DNA of 64,000 bases from Epiperipatus broadwayi (GCA_028023455.1 JAQFVV010000036.1:7993576-8057575), one strand, 5' to 3'. Positions 48,780 through 60,135 are shown, numbered from the stretch's first letter. Made by a program: numbers and translations. The notes: generated from the letters alone by a model not told the origin.

Positions 48780-49525
48780 CCTTGCGGTCTTTATAATAAC
48801 ACACGGCAACCGTATGTCCTCTCTTGTTACATTTTCTACATATTTTATCCTTATGCCTACAGCTACTTCTTATACAATCAGATTTTCCACAGCAAGTATA
48901 ATTTTAATTGTTTGGTGTGTCTGCCAAAAGTCATAGAGTCAATTTTTTTCTTTTTTCTACTGAAAGCGATCTTTTTCAGTGATTTTGATCTTATATATTC
49001 TGATGTGATGTTTAGCATGGTCTCTTGCATGACATATTTATTAATCGCTGTTTTGTATGTTAATTCCAGATCACTCAATAAGACCTTCCTGAAGTTTTCA
49101 TCCGTCATTCCATACAAGAACTTCCAACAATGCGTCGTTTATCTCTGGACCGTATTCACATTCCTTGGCCAGTTTTCACAATGCAAGATTGCAAGATCGT
49201 AATCCACATATTTCTCTTGCGGTGACTGCATTCTGTTTCTCAGCCTAAGGCATGGTATCCATTTAGACTGTTTTGGTAGAAAGTATTCATTCAACGTTTG
49301 TATAAATTCATCATACATGAAATCTTCGAGACGCTTTGAGTCAGTAATCCTGTTTGCTAATTGGATTGTGTCTTTTCCTGCTAAATATAATAGTGTGGAA
49401 ATCTTATATCTATCATCCTCAATTTTATTTATGAACATATAATATTGTGCCTGTTCAATATAACTCTTCCACAAGTCGACATCATATACGTCAAACTCGC
49501 ACATTATAGCGTTTATGGCCGCCAT
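48780..49525 (-). pseudogene. Ty3/gypsy-type Gag relic with zinc knuckle
   Basis: The minus frame from 49525 is open for 128 codons. It reads DVDLWKSYIEQAQYYMFIN, then LLYLAGKDTIQLANRI and DEFIQTLNEYFLPKQ, the usual gypsy Gag capsid pattern (an FxxxxxxWxxYxERxxxYF-like motif). After a frame change near 49140 comes a short open piece (49117-48878). After another change near 48905 follows a zinc knuckle, CRKCNKRGHTVAVC, preceded by a second Cys/His cluster (CCGKSDC...CRH). Gag packages element RNA. No pol follows downstream, so only the 5' part of the element remains. Confidence 0.72.
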
Positions 49526-49559
49526 GTTGTCTTTATACGTAACATTTTTTTACAAGCAC

Positions 49560-49990
49560 CTCATTAATCTTGGGCTTCTAATCCTGTACAACTGTGCCAC
49601 TCTGCTATGTCTTAGGGTTTAATTAAGTTTAATCAATAAGATAGCAATAAATACACTTTACTCTCATTTATAATTCTATATATTTTAATAACTAACTACT
49701 TTCAACAGTCTTTATTTTCATGCCTTGCCGCAGTAGCCATTTTATCTACTGCTTTCTCTACTATGGATTTCATATTTTCCTTAAGGCTGTGCACTGGTAA
49801 CATCCTGGGAACTGAGAGCGATAAATCTATGCCACCAGTTTTATACTATACCCAATTTATGGGACATATATCCTGGAAACCTTGGATTATAACAGCGCTC
49901 TCTTTATATTTTTGTGAAGCATTTACATTACGAAGTAAGTACAATGTCACTATTTATCACAAAACAAATGTATATATATATAGCACAAAT
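49560..49990 (-). repeat. Probable LTR and leader of the gypsy element
   Basis: On the minus strand upstream of gag are a TATA-like TATAGTATAAAAC near 49850-49838 and a downstream AATAAAG polyadenylation-like signal near 49716. A candidate primer-binding region beginning TGGCACAG lies near 49600, directly after ...CATAGCAGAG. This order (promoter, poly(A) signal, TGG..., gag) is what a 5' LTR plus leader should give. No second LTR is in the window, so the ends are not defined. Confidence 0.4.
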
Positions 49991-51449
49991 CTCATAAGTT
50001 TTTATTATATATGATTAAAGAACAAATTTATTATATGTTTACATCAAATTAATACTCTGCTGTTTTCAGAAACTCGCACACCGTCATACATACAATCTAC
50101 ATTTAAAATAAGGTTCAACAGTTGAGAAGAGATTGAAAAAGAATTTTTCTCCCCTTCTGTCTTTTTCTTAAAATATATTAAGTTTCTTATGTTTATTTCA
50201 TAACTCTTAGTTGAGTGTAAAGTGTGATGTCAGCTACAAATGGCCATACAAGCTTACACAAATTATTTCTTTTCTTTTATTTATAATGTCTAAAGATTCT
50301 TTTGAGAAATTTTGATCGAAGTTAATATTACCTGCCTTTCCCCAGGGATTTCATAGAATTTAAACCCATTTTATATTTGAATATGAGTCCAGGTAAATAT
50401 ATGATGACATGTTGGTTTCTTCTTTATTTTAACAATCTCGCTTTCCTGAACTTTTAATCGTAGTAGTAGCTTTTAATCCAATGACGCTGGTTCTTTCTAA
50501 AACAATCATAGCAACATACAATTAGCTGGAGCCAGGATTTGAGTCTGACATGTTAGATGTGCATCCCCACATTTCTGCCTCGATTTGGTGTAAAATTATA
50601 TTAATCTTCATTATATTAATTATATTTCTCAACTTATACTTCGCTTCTGGGTCCTTTTCTTTTATACTCCCCTCCATTCTTTCTAGAATGGTCACTGGTT
50701 TTCTATTTCCTATTCTTGTTTTATGCCCAACTGGATTCTTGTAGAGACACATGAAAGTTTTTTAACACCTTTCAAATTCATTTTTTCTGGAAATTTCTGT
50801 GCTTCTCACAAAACAAAAAAAAATACAGAAGAAAATATATGAAAACCTCATGTCTCCCCTTCTAACCGTCAACCCATCCATGCACATATCCATAACCCAT
50901 ACATACATAAATGTTTCGAAACAACAGAGTATGACCTCCCCTTTTCTGAGATATATTTCCCTTTAACAACTTTACAACGTAATAATAAAAAGAGAAAAAA
51001 AAAACTAACTTAAATTTAGTTGAGATCATTAAAAAAATTCAATAGTCATGTCTACACCCGCTGACCACTAAATTTTTTGCTTGTTGTGACCGGGTTTGAA
51101 CCCGTTTTGTCACAATAGATTAACAAATACTTAAGTGTTATTATTCGAACATCGAAAATACAAGGAAATACTTCTTTATGTTGCTTTTGCAAATTAAAAA
51201 TAAATTCTAGATATAATAAAATATCTTGATCTAACAACAAAATGATATATGACAATAACTAATGTAGTCATATAATCATAAAAAAATAACATATAAAAGC
51301 TGTTTTCGGCAAATTTTATTTTTTTTTGCCCTTTTTAATGTCTTAATTACAAAACTAACCTACATTGCATACGTAGTGACATCCGCCGGCTCTATATAAA
51401 ATTAACACAAGCCTGTAATTACACTTGCATATCTTTATAATAACACATG

Positions 51450-52070
51450 TTATAGAACCCTCCATTCATTTTTTATTATCCAATTATTAGTTAAATTAAT
51501 TGACGTTTTATAAATATTCATACAATTGTTTCTGTTATAATTAATGTAATTGGTTTCATATATCTTCCTTCTATTAATTTCTTTAATATAATTTAATGGA
51601 CTTATATTCTTAACACAATCTATTCTATTTTCATATTTTAAGTAGTGAACATATAATGCAGATCTGTCATCTCTTCTATTAATAGCATTATTATGTTCTT
51701 TAGCCCTTTCTTCTAATTGTTTTGCTGTATGTCCATAATAAACCATATTGCAAATCCCACAAGTAATTTTATATACTATACTCTTTTTATATCATTTATT
51801 TTATAATTCCCTACTAATATATCAAGATTTTTACTATTTGACCATCCTATTTTAATATTTTTATCTATATAATTTTAATTTTTAATAATGTATTATAAAT
51901 TTTAGGAACATATGGAAGTTTTACCCATTTTATATTTTCTGGTTCACTATTATTACCCAAATTATTTTGTTTATAATTAAAGAATATATTTCTAATGCTT
52001 CTAGGGTTACATCCATAACTAGTATATAACTTTATAAATTTCTCTTTTTGCAAAGTAGCTATCTTTCTAT
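51450..52070 (-). pseudogene. PLE linker and GIY-YIG endonuclease, copy g
   Basis: The linker (52053-51865) contains YGCNPRSIRNIF and VKLPYVPKIYNTLLKI, the conserved 'LPYVPxxxxxLxxI' segment between the RT and endonuclease of PLEs. After a frame change, the endonuclease reads YKITCGICNMVYYGHTAKQL, then ERAKEHNNAINRRDDRSALY, and is open to 51450. The GIY-YIG core appears as VYK...VYYGHT, with His where most PLEs have Glu. Copy i shares this, so it is a family feature rather than decay. Confidence 0.75.
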
Positions 52071-52299
52071 CTGTGAATATTTATTATTTTTATTTTTAAA
52101 ATTTTTAATAACTGCCATTTTTTGTATCCATGCCTATTGTGCATCCATAGAAATTATTTTCCTTAATTTATCTTCTTTAATGAAGTGTTTTAATGTAATT
52201 AATTATATTATTATCATCTATCTCTAGATCTAAATAATTTAATATATCAAGCACAGAGTTCTTCTTTTCAAAATTGTTCATAAATATTCAAAATAGAAG

Positions 52300-52608
52300 T
52301 AAAACAAACAACTCCTTTTTAAAACTTGTTTTTTATATGACTATAATCATGAAAAAAAAATCCAATGTTTCGACTATTTTATAGTCTTTTTCAAGGCACA
52401 ATAACATAAAATATATATATAACAAATGACACTTATTCCATAAAAATAAATAAAAAATTACAAAATATATTCATAACCAAAAATTTACCTAATCTTATTC
52501 CCCTTTCTTATTACCAACAAACACAACTCAAAGAGAAACAATTTCCTTTTATTAAAAAAAAAAAATCTATATATATATCCTTTAAAACATTTAATTAAAA
52601 ACCTATTA
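52300..52608. other. Divergent segment within PLE copy g, with a hammerhead-like hairpin
   Basis: This segment is not shared with copy i. On the minus strand at 52395-52368 it contains CTTGAAAAAGACTA, a loop, then TAGTCGAAAC: a 5-bp stem GACTA/TAGTC between a degenerate hammerhead core half and an intact CGAAAC. Hammerhead motifs are known in PLE terminal repeats. Here conserved core bases are changed, so activity is unlikely. Confidence 0.4.
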
Positions 52609-53798
52609 CACCTGAGTCTCGTTTGACGCGATAGATAGGTTCCTCAGAAAACACGTGCAAACGAAATCGCGCAAAAATAGACGTAACTTACATTGAAAAG
52701 GGGGTGTCTGGTCTGTGATTTTTCAAAATTCACGTAAAATCAAAGCATCGACATAAAATTACTTTAAAATTCGCGCAAAAAAAAATAAGGAAATAAAATA
52801 TGATTAATAAAAAATTTCAAATTTGAAAAAAATTGATACAAGACAAACTTTTTTTAACTATAATATTTAATTTTATTCAAAATAATAACTTTTATGCATA
52901 ATTTACAATACAGTAATTTACATTTTTTATACATGTTTTAATTATTATCGCTATTGGCCCCAAAACACGTTCATTTGTAAACTAGTAAAAAATCAGATTC
53001 TCATGTGATGTGATGTATTTGGCTTCTCCTTAAACGAAGTCAAGAATATCTCAGCAATTATTCTCACAAGAGGAAATACAACTAGCGCCAAGTTCATTCT
53101 CATGTTGTGTTAATGGTTTTCTGTTGACGACAACGATTTTATTGTTTATGAACTTAGACTTATGATAATAAAAAAACATTTATTCACCACTGCTGTGAAA
53201 AATTTAATTAAAACTAACAACTAAAAAGTAAATTCTTATTTTTGACTTTAATTTTCAATTCCATTTAAAAATCAAATTTCGTTTTACATCACATTAATTT
53301 CAAATCCACCCGTAAGTAATTTTTAAATTATTAATTACAATTAAAAATCAGATTTTAATTTTTAATTGTGCCCACTGCTATTACTGACCTTTTAAAAATA
53401 AACTTGTGGACACTAAATGATTAATAATAGATTACGTTTTTTTTTAAAAAGCAAAAACAGAATGTGATTTAAAATGCAAAATTAACACGCACAATGTTTG
53501 AACTAATTTACATTATAATCTTGTAAAATTTAATGTGTGTATACATAAAATGTGGAAATCATGATTTTAATTTTATTATTGCATAAAATCTTACTATTAT
53601 AAAGCACTGAAAATATTGAAATTACTAAGATGAAAGTAGAATTCTAATAATGTGCTATTACTTTCAATATAACGTAAGTGCGCAAAATTTATTATTTAAA
53701 GTAAATAGCGCATTATTGGAGGTCGACTTCCGGTGAAACATGAATAGCGTAACTTCAAAATCGTGTTAAATAAGTCCGCGTAAAAAGAGACCCAGGTG
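52609..53798. mobile_element. Non-autonomous pogo/Tigger-like DNA transposon, copy B (1190 bp)
   Basis: Termini are CACCTGAGTCTCGTTTGACG at 52609 and, on the other strand from 53798, CACCTGGGTCTCTTTTTACG. TA dinucleotides flank it at 52607-52608 and 53799-53800. It aligns end to end with copy A (30240-31537), apart from the 102-bp duplication and small indels. It is inserted in PLE copy g, so it is younger than that insertion or rearrangement. Confidence 0.88.
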
Positions 53799-53799
53799 T

Positions 53800-54530
53800 A
53801 TTTTTTTTTCTGTTTATCTATTAACATCCTATTTAATTCTGGTTTTATTTCATTAATGTATACACTTACTTTTATCATCCTTTCATTATATGACTTAATA
53901 CATCCCAAAGGTTTTATAGCAAAATTTCCATGCTTAAATTTATTCATGTGAATGTAAATAGCAGAATTTTTATCACCTAAATGCTGTTTTAATGTAGTTT
54001 TTAATTTATTCTAAATACTAATTTATGTTTAAATACTTTATTTTAACATCAATTTCTATCATTGTAAATTTTATATTATCCATATTATTATTAATTTCAT
54101 TATAAGTTTTCTTTATAGCTCTTTTATTTCCAATTATTAATATATCATCAACATATCTAAAGTAATGTATTATATTTTGATTTTCTATTCTACTATTAAC
54201 AATTTCATTTCCATTTGTTGATGCAGATTGATGACATTAATCCACTAATTGCACACCCCATTACCCATCCGTTCTGTATACTCCAATATTCATTATTATA
54301 TTTAAAATACAAACTATTAGGTATTAAAATTAAACCTTTTTCTATAATATTAATTACCTCTATATCATTAATATGCATATATAATTTCTATAGTAATATT
54401 CCTATACTTTTTGTTCTTGGAATGCTAGGATACATGTTTTCAATATCCATTACAAATATTCTTTGGTTTCTATTCAATTTTATCTTATTTAACTTATTTA
54501 TAATGTGCCGGTCGGATTTATATGTTCATG
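53800..54530 (-). pseudogene. PLE reverse transcriptase core, copy g
   Basis: From about 54460 the minus strand reads VMDIENMYPSIPRTKSIGIL (motif A region with catalytic Asp). After frame changes it reads GWVMGCAISGLMSS-like sequence (motif B) and YVDDILIIGNKRAIKKTYNE (catalytic box, about 54165-54138). Below about 54030 it switches to HLGDKNSAIYIHMNKFKHG, which resembles a GIY-YIG-region segment of a different PLE and ends at the pogo-like insertion. The join suggests recombination or a composite insertion. It is non-functional. Confidence 0.7.
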
Positions 54531-54544
54531 TAACAAGATCTAGC

Positions 54545-54645
54545 ATCTAGGCAAAAGTACCTCAAATCCAATCGTGCGCAGATACACAGGTCAGGAACAC
54601 TCATGAACTCTGCCCTATTTGCCTATTTCCCGGATCTATAACATT
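54545..54645. repeat. Short repeat shared with 63768-63865, just upstream of the PLE RT block
   Basis: CTAGGCAAAAGTACCTC and CTCTGCCCTATTTGCCTATT bracket a less conserved centre of about 45 bases. The same two blocks with similar spacing occur at 63772-63788 and 63836-63855. In both cases the repeat lies 5' of a PLE RT block read on the minus strand. TAGGCAAA and TTTGCCTA are inverse to each other. I cannot name it. Confidence 0.6.
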
Positions 54646-54649
54646 ATGA

Positions 54650-57205
54650 ACAACAATCCCGATGACATCGATCTAATTTACTTCTCATCGCCAGCATCGC
54701 TCATCGGAGACAGAAAAAGACTCTAGGCTAAATTTTAATGATAGACTAACTTAACGACTAACTATATTTTATGAGCAATGAAGGCTCGTGACCTAGCGTA
54801 TTAATGATGTATTTAGCGGAGATCATCTAGTCAAATTGAGCATAATTAATAACTTAATATATTAACTTAACTAAAAGAGAGCAATGGTTCGAGAGTTGAT
54901 ATATATATTTAAAATTTATTAGATTAATAACAAAAATTATGTCACTTATTTATCAGACATTAGCCTCATAAGTGTTATATATATATATATTTGATTCATA
55001 TTTTACAATATCTTGATATTTGCGGCTATGCCAATAATATATGTATATGACTTACTGAATTAGCGCTATTGGAATGCATTACTAGAATACTATTACACCC
55101 CCAGAGAGATGAAAAGAGCATTTACTTGATTTTAAAAAGAAAATAATTTTACAAGCAGATATTACATTTTGTTATTCAATACTACTATTAATTTGAGTTG
55201 TAAACAATTAATGTGCGGGACGGATAATGAATAATTATATAAACGATACTAAACTTATCGCATAGATACGCATAGTGAGCTAATGGAAATATGTCTATTT
55301 AAAGAAATCATCGCATTACGACTTATGGCTATTTCTCAGCGACTAATAATACACTGAAAGGCAGTGCGTGCATGGCGGCAGATTGGGGTGGTCCAATTAT
55401 GAATCCTGGAGTGTGCTTCATGAATTTGATTAACGAAATTTACCGATTTCCTCTGCAAACGTAGGCAGGGTCGGTATTGAGACGAAGGATGGTCGGCTAT
55501 GTCTTTATCGGGCTGGATTTTCCAGAGCGATTCCCGTATAAAGCATGCACATACAAACAAGTGTGTCCACAGAATGGTTTTACAGCTTGGTTTCTAGGAC
55601 ACGGAGAGTGACGATGGGGCTCAACTTCGCGAATACCTCTGTGAGAAAGTTGCACAAATATATATAAACGAAGTGGCCTATATGCATGCAACGCTTAATA
55701 ACATAATATAACTATAGCTTTAAAGACTATCTAAACATATTTACTGCCCATAAATTGTGATATACTTGGCGTAATGGTATGGTTTTTTCGTTAAACAGAC
55801 ATGGATAATAATTCTAATTAAATGTAAAACTAAGGTCTGAAGATCCCCCCCCACATTATGTTAGTTAATATTATTCATAACTTCCCACACATTTAATAAA
55901 TCTCAATCTTGGTTAATAAATGCCCTTATGAAAATACGTAAATTAATACAAAATAAATGGGTGGTGGTCATAGCTATGATGGGTTTTACATATATAATAT
56001 AAATTAATAATAAGAGATAGCGCATTATTTAGAATGGAAAATATTTACGAAACAGATGTCAATCTGTTTTTCTACAGTATACATAAGAAATAATTAGTTT
56101 GTTTATCTAAAATCGCTAGCACCTGGACAAGTCAAATAAGACTTGTTTTGATTAAGTTATAAATTAATTATCCGATAATGATGGGTGGGGAAAATGAAAA
56201 TAAATTAAATGCTGGCGATTTTAGTAATATCATTGGCATTTCTTTTTAAAATAAAATTCATAAATCTAAATGAAAATTATTTGCCGCTTGGAAATAAAAG
56301 AACAGAAAAACATTTTATAAGAGGCTTAATAGTGATTAGTTATATAGAGTTATAAGAATTACATATTTTGAAGACATTTAATATATATATGATTAGAAAA
56401 TATAATAAATATTACAGAGAAGACAGGATTTGAGAATTACGAGCGGTCAAATTTTTTACCTTGCTATTTGGAAGAGCGATTTTAACACGAGTCAGTTCAT
56501 CGGTATTGTTTCACTAGATCTAGGGTAGCATTATTATATGGTAGTTAGCATTTCACTTTCACGGGAAAAATATATAAAGCTCATCAGTACGGAATGCAGA
56601 GCTTTGCTTATGGGAACAGCATATTAGAACGGAGGGGAAGGCGGAATTTCCCCTACTCACGGCACATTGAGTGAGAATCAAAACTGCCATGGAATATGTA
56701 TAGCAACATCATTATTTTGTGGTCTCCTCTTTTTGTGGATTCAAATCCAGCAGTATATATACTTTTATTTTGAAGATGTGACTTAGCAACTACTGCTGGA
56801 CCTGAGGCGGTTTAAGCACTTACTGTACATCTGGAATAATTTGACCGGATATTTTCTTATCTGGTAAGACTTTTGAAACAATGCAATTTTGTTATCAGTT
56901 TCTCGAACGATTGTTTTAAAATAAATCTTATGATTTTAAAACAAGCTAGCGTGGACAAAATTTCCACTCATGGGTTTATTTTATTATTACAAAATCGTAA
57001 TCTTTTACTTTTACTAAGGGATCTTCCAGGTAATTGTTTTTGAGAGACTTTTTAACAAGATTGCATCATTTCTGGCTACAAAATTACATATGAAAAAATA
57101 AGTTTCATATATGATACTTTATATATAATATAACTTTACTCATTTATTCGCAATCTCCTACACTGAAATATATAGATTTATTACTTATGCCCGTATCATC
57201 ATCAT
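54650..57205. other. Spacer with a GC-richer block at 55340-55690
   Basis: No known domain is present. Bases 55340-55690 are markedly GC-richer than their surroundings and hold two overlapping minus frames (55560-55336 and 55691-55497) without motifs. Bases 56570-56860 are mildly GC-richer. The rest is AT-rich. Confidence 0.4.
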
Positions 57206-57210
57206 CATTA

Positions 57211-57340
57211 TCAACCATTATCAATCCACTGCAGGATGAAGGTCTCTCCAAGTTTAATCCATATTCTCCGATCTTTAGCTTCTCTTCTCCAAATCACCCC
57301 TGCACACTTTCTTATTTCATCCATCCATCTCACATGTGAA
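57211..57340 (-). pseudogene. RTE-type LINE 3' end (C-terminus of endonuclease-RT protein)
   Basis: The minus strand reads HVRWMDEIRKCAGVIWRREA, then KDRRIWIKLGETFILQWIDN and a stop at 57213-57211. This is the familiar C-terminal signature of RTE-clade LINE proteins in invertebrates (RWxDDixKxaGxxWxxxAxDRxxWxxLGEaxxQQW). It is followed in the sense direction by a GATGAT repeat (57206-57195), the usual RTE tail. Only about 40 codons remain, so the copy is strongly 5'-truncated. Confidence 0.8.
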
Positions 57341-57344
57341 TATT

Positions 57345-57779
57345 ATTAAATAAAAATATTTTTAGATTAAGATACATAAGTGTTTATGTGATTTATGTTA
57401 AAATACTAGGCAAGAGAAATATACGTATTATTAGCTATGTATATACGTGCATGAAGGTGTGTTTGAATATAGTTAGATGGTAGGAGATTGAATGTGTGCT
57501 GTGAAGCAAGGATCTGAGCATCAGATCTGCTTTAATAATAGCTTATGTATTTTTAATTCAAAACTCCCTATAACCAACAATATTTACTGTCCACCTATTT
57601 AAATACTTACAAAATCTTTGTAGAATAAAATCCGTAAAATTAAATAATAATCTCAATGGATTATTCTCTTTATGAGTTTTTACCTTAGTAAATAAACATG
57701 GGTGGTCATAAGAAGAAGGATATAAATATTTTTATTGATTTGTATTAATAATTTTTTTCCCTTTCATTTTTTGTAATAA
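57345..57779. other. Spacer
   Basis: The sequence is AT-rich and no feature is recognised. Confidence 0.4.
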
Positions 57780-58801
57780 TTTTATATATTTATTTTTTAT
57801 CATGTTAATAGGATCTTTTTATAATCTTTCGTAGCCTTTTTATATTTCACACTATCCTATCTATATAATCCTTAGAATATAAAACCACAAATCTACTATT
57901 TGTATTCTTTTTACATATTGTTATGTTTTCATTTTTACATACATTTCTTATTTTTTTAGTAATCTTTCTATATTTATATTCTTGTTTGGAAGTTTTTATA
58001 TCATATAATTGTTTGTTCAATAAATAATTTAATTTCTTCTTATCTTCCATAGAAATATTCGTGAACTCTATATCTGTAGTTATTTTCTTTTTAATATCAT
58101 TGTCCACAAATAGTATGAAAGATAGACTTTTGCTTAATAAAATGTTTTGTTCTATAGAAAATGTATATCTTGTTAAATTTATGAAATTATTCATAACACA
58201 TTTTATCATTTATATCCATAGATAAACCTTTACACCAATATTTCTTCCACATCCATTTCCATTTTTTATTATATTATATTTAATATATATTCTTTGACTC
58301 TATTTCATTCTATAGTTGTATAAAAAAAACGGTAAATTTATCCCACGCATTTATTTTCCGTAATAATGATTTTATAACTTTCCTTAAACATTTAAATTTA
58401 TCAATACTACCATTTAATATATTATATTTTTCATCTATAAAAGTTTTTAAAATATAATTCTCTAACTTTTGTTTTAATTTCCAGTTATTTGATATATTTT
58501 TATTACTTTTAACATAAATTTTGCAAGCCTTAGAAACAACGTTGTAAGCTTTCCAACTATTTAAATATATTAATTGTCCTTTAATTTTCTCTATACATAA
58601 ACACAGTCTAGTCAATTCTTTTACCTTTCCTATCTCCTTTAAATCAAGCTTGCTTTTCATATATATCCATAAATGCTCCATGACGCAATATAGTGTACAT
58701 AGTGTAACAAAACCTCCCTTTCTTATAGACCGGTTGACATATATACATATATTTATAATCACACGTATACATATGCACGAAATTATTATTTGTGAGAACA
58801 T
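57780..58801 (-). pseudogene. PLE N-terminal region (PLE-h)
   Basis: Two open minus frames (58801-58310 and 58209-57847) are separated by a stop-rich gap. The second reads NLTRYTFSIEQNILLSKSLS, matching the PLE 'LS...LxxGLxF' segment. It ends ENITICKKNTNSRFVVLYSK, equivalent to the conserved 'IxIRPADKGxxxVVxxxxDY' just before RT motif 1. The first frame is Lys/Ile rich, as in PLE N-termini. It may be the 5' part of copy g, displaced by about 3.2 kb of inserted sequence that includes the RTE scrap. The codon use and extreme AT bias match copies g and i. Confidence 0.6.
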
Positions 58802-59436
58802 GTAAAAATATGCATACGTATATATTTACATTCTAATAAAACCTCCCTTTTGATTCTAATCTATGACAATAAAATATAAATAAATTTTCCCAACGCGTAT
58901 TTATGGAAATCCAGTATATTCCCAGCGTCAATCTTATATAAAATAAGAATTAAGCAAAGGGGATACACTAATGATATGTGATTTGATATAAATAACTATA
59001 GGTTAGAAAGGTTTGACCTTCGACTAGCTCAGGTCGGGTGGCATTATTGCCAGGAGCAGATGTGAGTTGGGAATTAATCACCCTCGTATTTCAATACCTC
59101 ATGGTAATTACAGATCAATCTACATATAGATCTTGTAAATAGCTATGAGTATATATAAAAAAGGAAAACAATATAACCACAATCTATAATATATATGATT
59201 TAATAGCTAACAAATCTATCATAAGTTTACTAGCCGTTAGTTGATAATTTTATTATATATGATTAATAGTATATATAAGTGCTTTAACACGCTGAAGAAG
59301 TTGTTAGTAGTAACAAAAACCATTAAATTAAATTAATCTAGACCTAGTACTTTTGAGGTTTTTTTCTCTCATATTTATGGCAAAAATAGATTATAAACCT
59401 GTAATATGACTAAATAATAATGTGTGCAAATGCATA
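58802..59436. other. Spacer with a hammerhead-like hairpin at 59291-59320
   Basis: The plus strand at 59291-59320 has GCTGAAGAAG, then TTGTTA-GTAG-TAACAA, then AAAC. CTGAAGA fits the hammerhead CUGANGA core and TTGTTA/TAACAA forms a 6-bp stem. The closing GAAA has lost its G, so it is probably inactive. A GC-richer patch lies at 59005-59100. Nothing else is seen. Confidence 0.35.
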
Positions 59437-60135
59437 AATTTATTATATGTTTACATGAAATTAATATTCTGCTGTTTCCAGAAACTTGTGTCATGCATAC
59501 AATCTACATTTAAAATAAGGCTTAACAGTCGATAAGACATTGGAAAAGAATTCTCCTCCCCTTCTGTTTTTTTCTTAAAATATATAAAGTTTCTTGTGAT
59601 CATTTCGTAACTCTTAGATGAGTGTAAAGTGTGATGTCAGCTATAAATGGCCATACGAGCTTACACAAAAATTTTTTTCTTTTATTTATAATGTCCAAAG
59701 AATCTGATGAAAAATTTTGATCGAAGTTAATATTACCTGCCTTTCCCCGGGGAATTCATAGAATGAAAACACATTTTATATTTGAATATGAGTCCAGGTA
59801 AATATATGATGACACATTGGTTTCTTCTTTGTTTTAACAATCTCACTTTCCTGAACTTTCAATCATGGTGGTAGCTTTTAATCCATTGAGGCTGGTTCTT
59901 TCTAAAATAATTGTAGCAGCATACAATTAGCTGGGGCCAGGATTTTGAGTCTGACATGTTAGATGTTCACACAACCACATTTCCATTTTTGCCGCGATTT
60001 GGTGTAAATTTATATTAATCTATTTCTCAACTTATACTTCGCTCTCTGCAGGGACAGGACCATGAGCATTCTGGGTCCTTTTCTTTTATACCCCTCTCCA
60101 TTCTTTCTAGAATGTTCACTAGTTTTCTATTTCTT

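Larger units (their letters stand above)
50020..54530 (-). mobile_element. Penelope-like element copy g (3' half), split by a pogo-like element
   Basis: In sense order this element has RT core (about 54530-54030), a decayed middle part, a linker (52070-51850), GIY-YIG (about 51790-51450) and a long 3' non-coding region to about 50020. It is near-identical in layout and sequence to copy i (59437-63530). A 1190-bp pogo-like element (52609-53798) lies between the RT part and the linker. Around that insertion the sequence also departs from copy i (52300-52608 and 53800-54030), so this copy is rearranged as well as interrupted. The N-terminal PLE region at 57780-58800 may be its displaced 5' part. 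Confidence 0.75.

Noticed and set aside
50522-50752. Minus-strand ORF of 76 codons in the PLE 3' region
   Set aside because: It lies in the non-coding 3' part shared by both PLE copies, is not open in copy i even outside the insertion, and shows no domain; kept only as part of the element.
52368-52395. Active hammerhead ribozyme
   Set aside because: The CUGANGA half of the core is mutated (TTGAAAA); at 59291-59320 the opposite half has lost its G. Neither should cleave.
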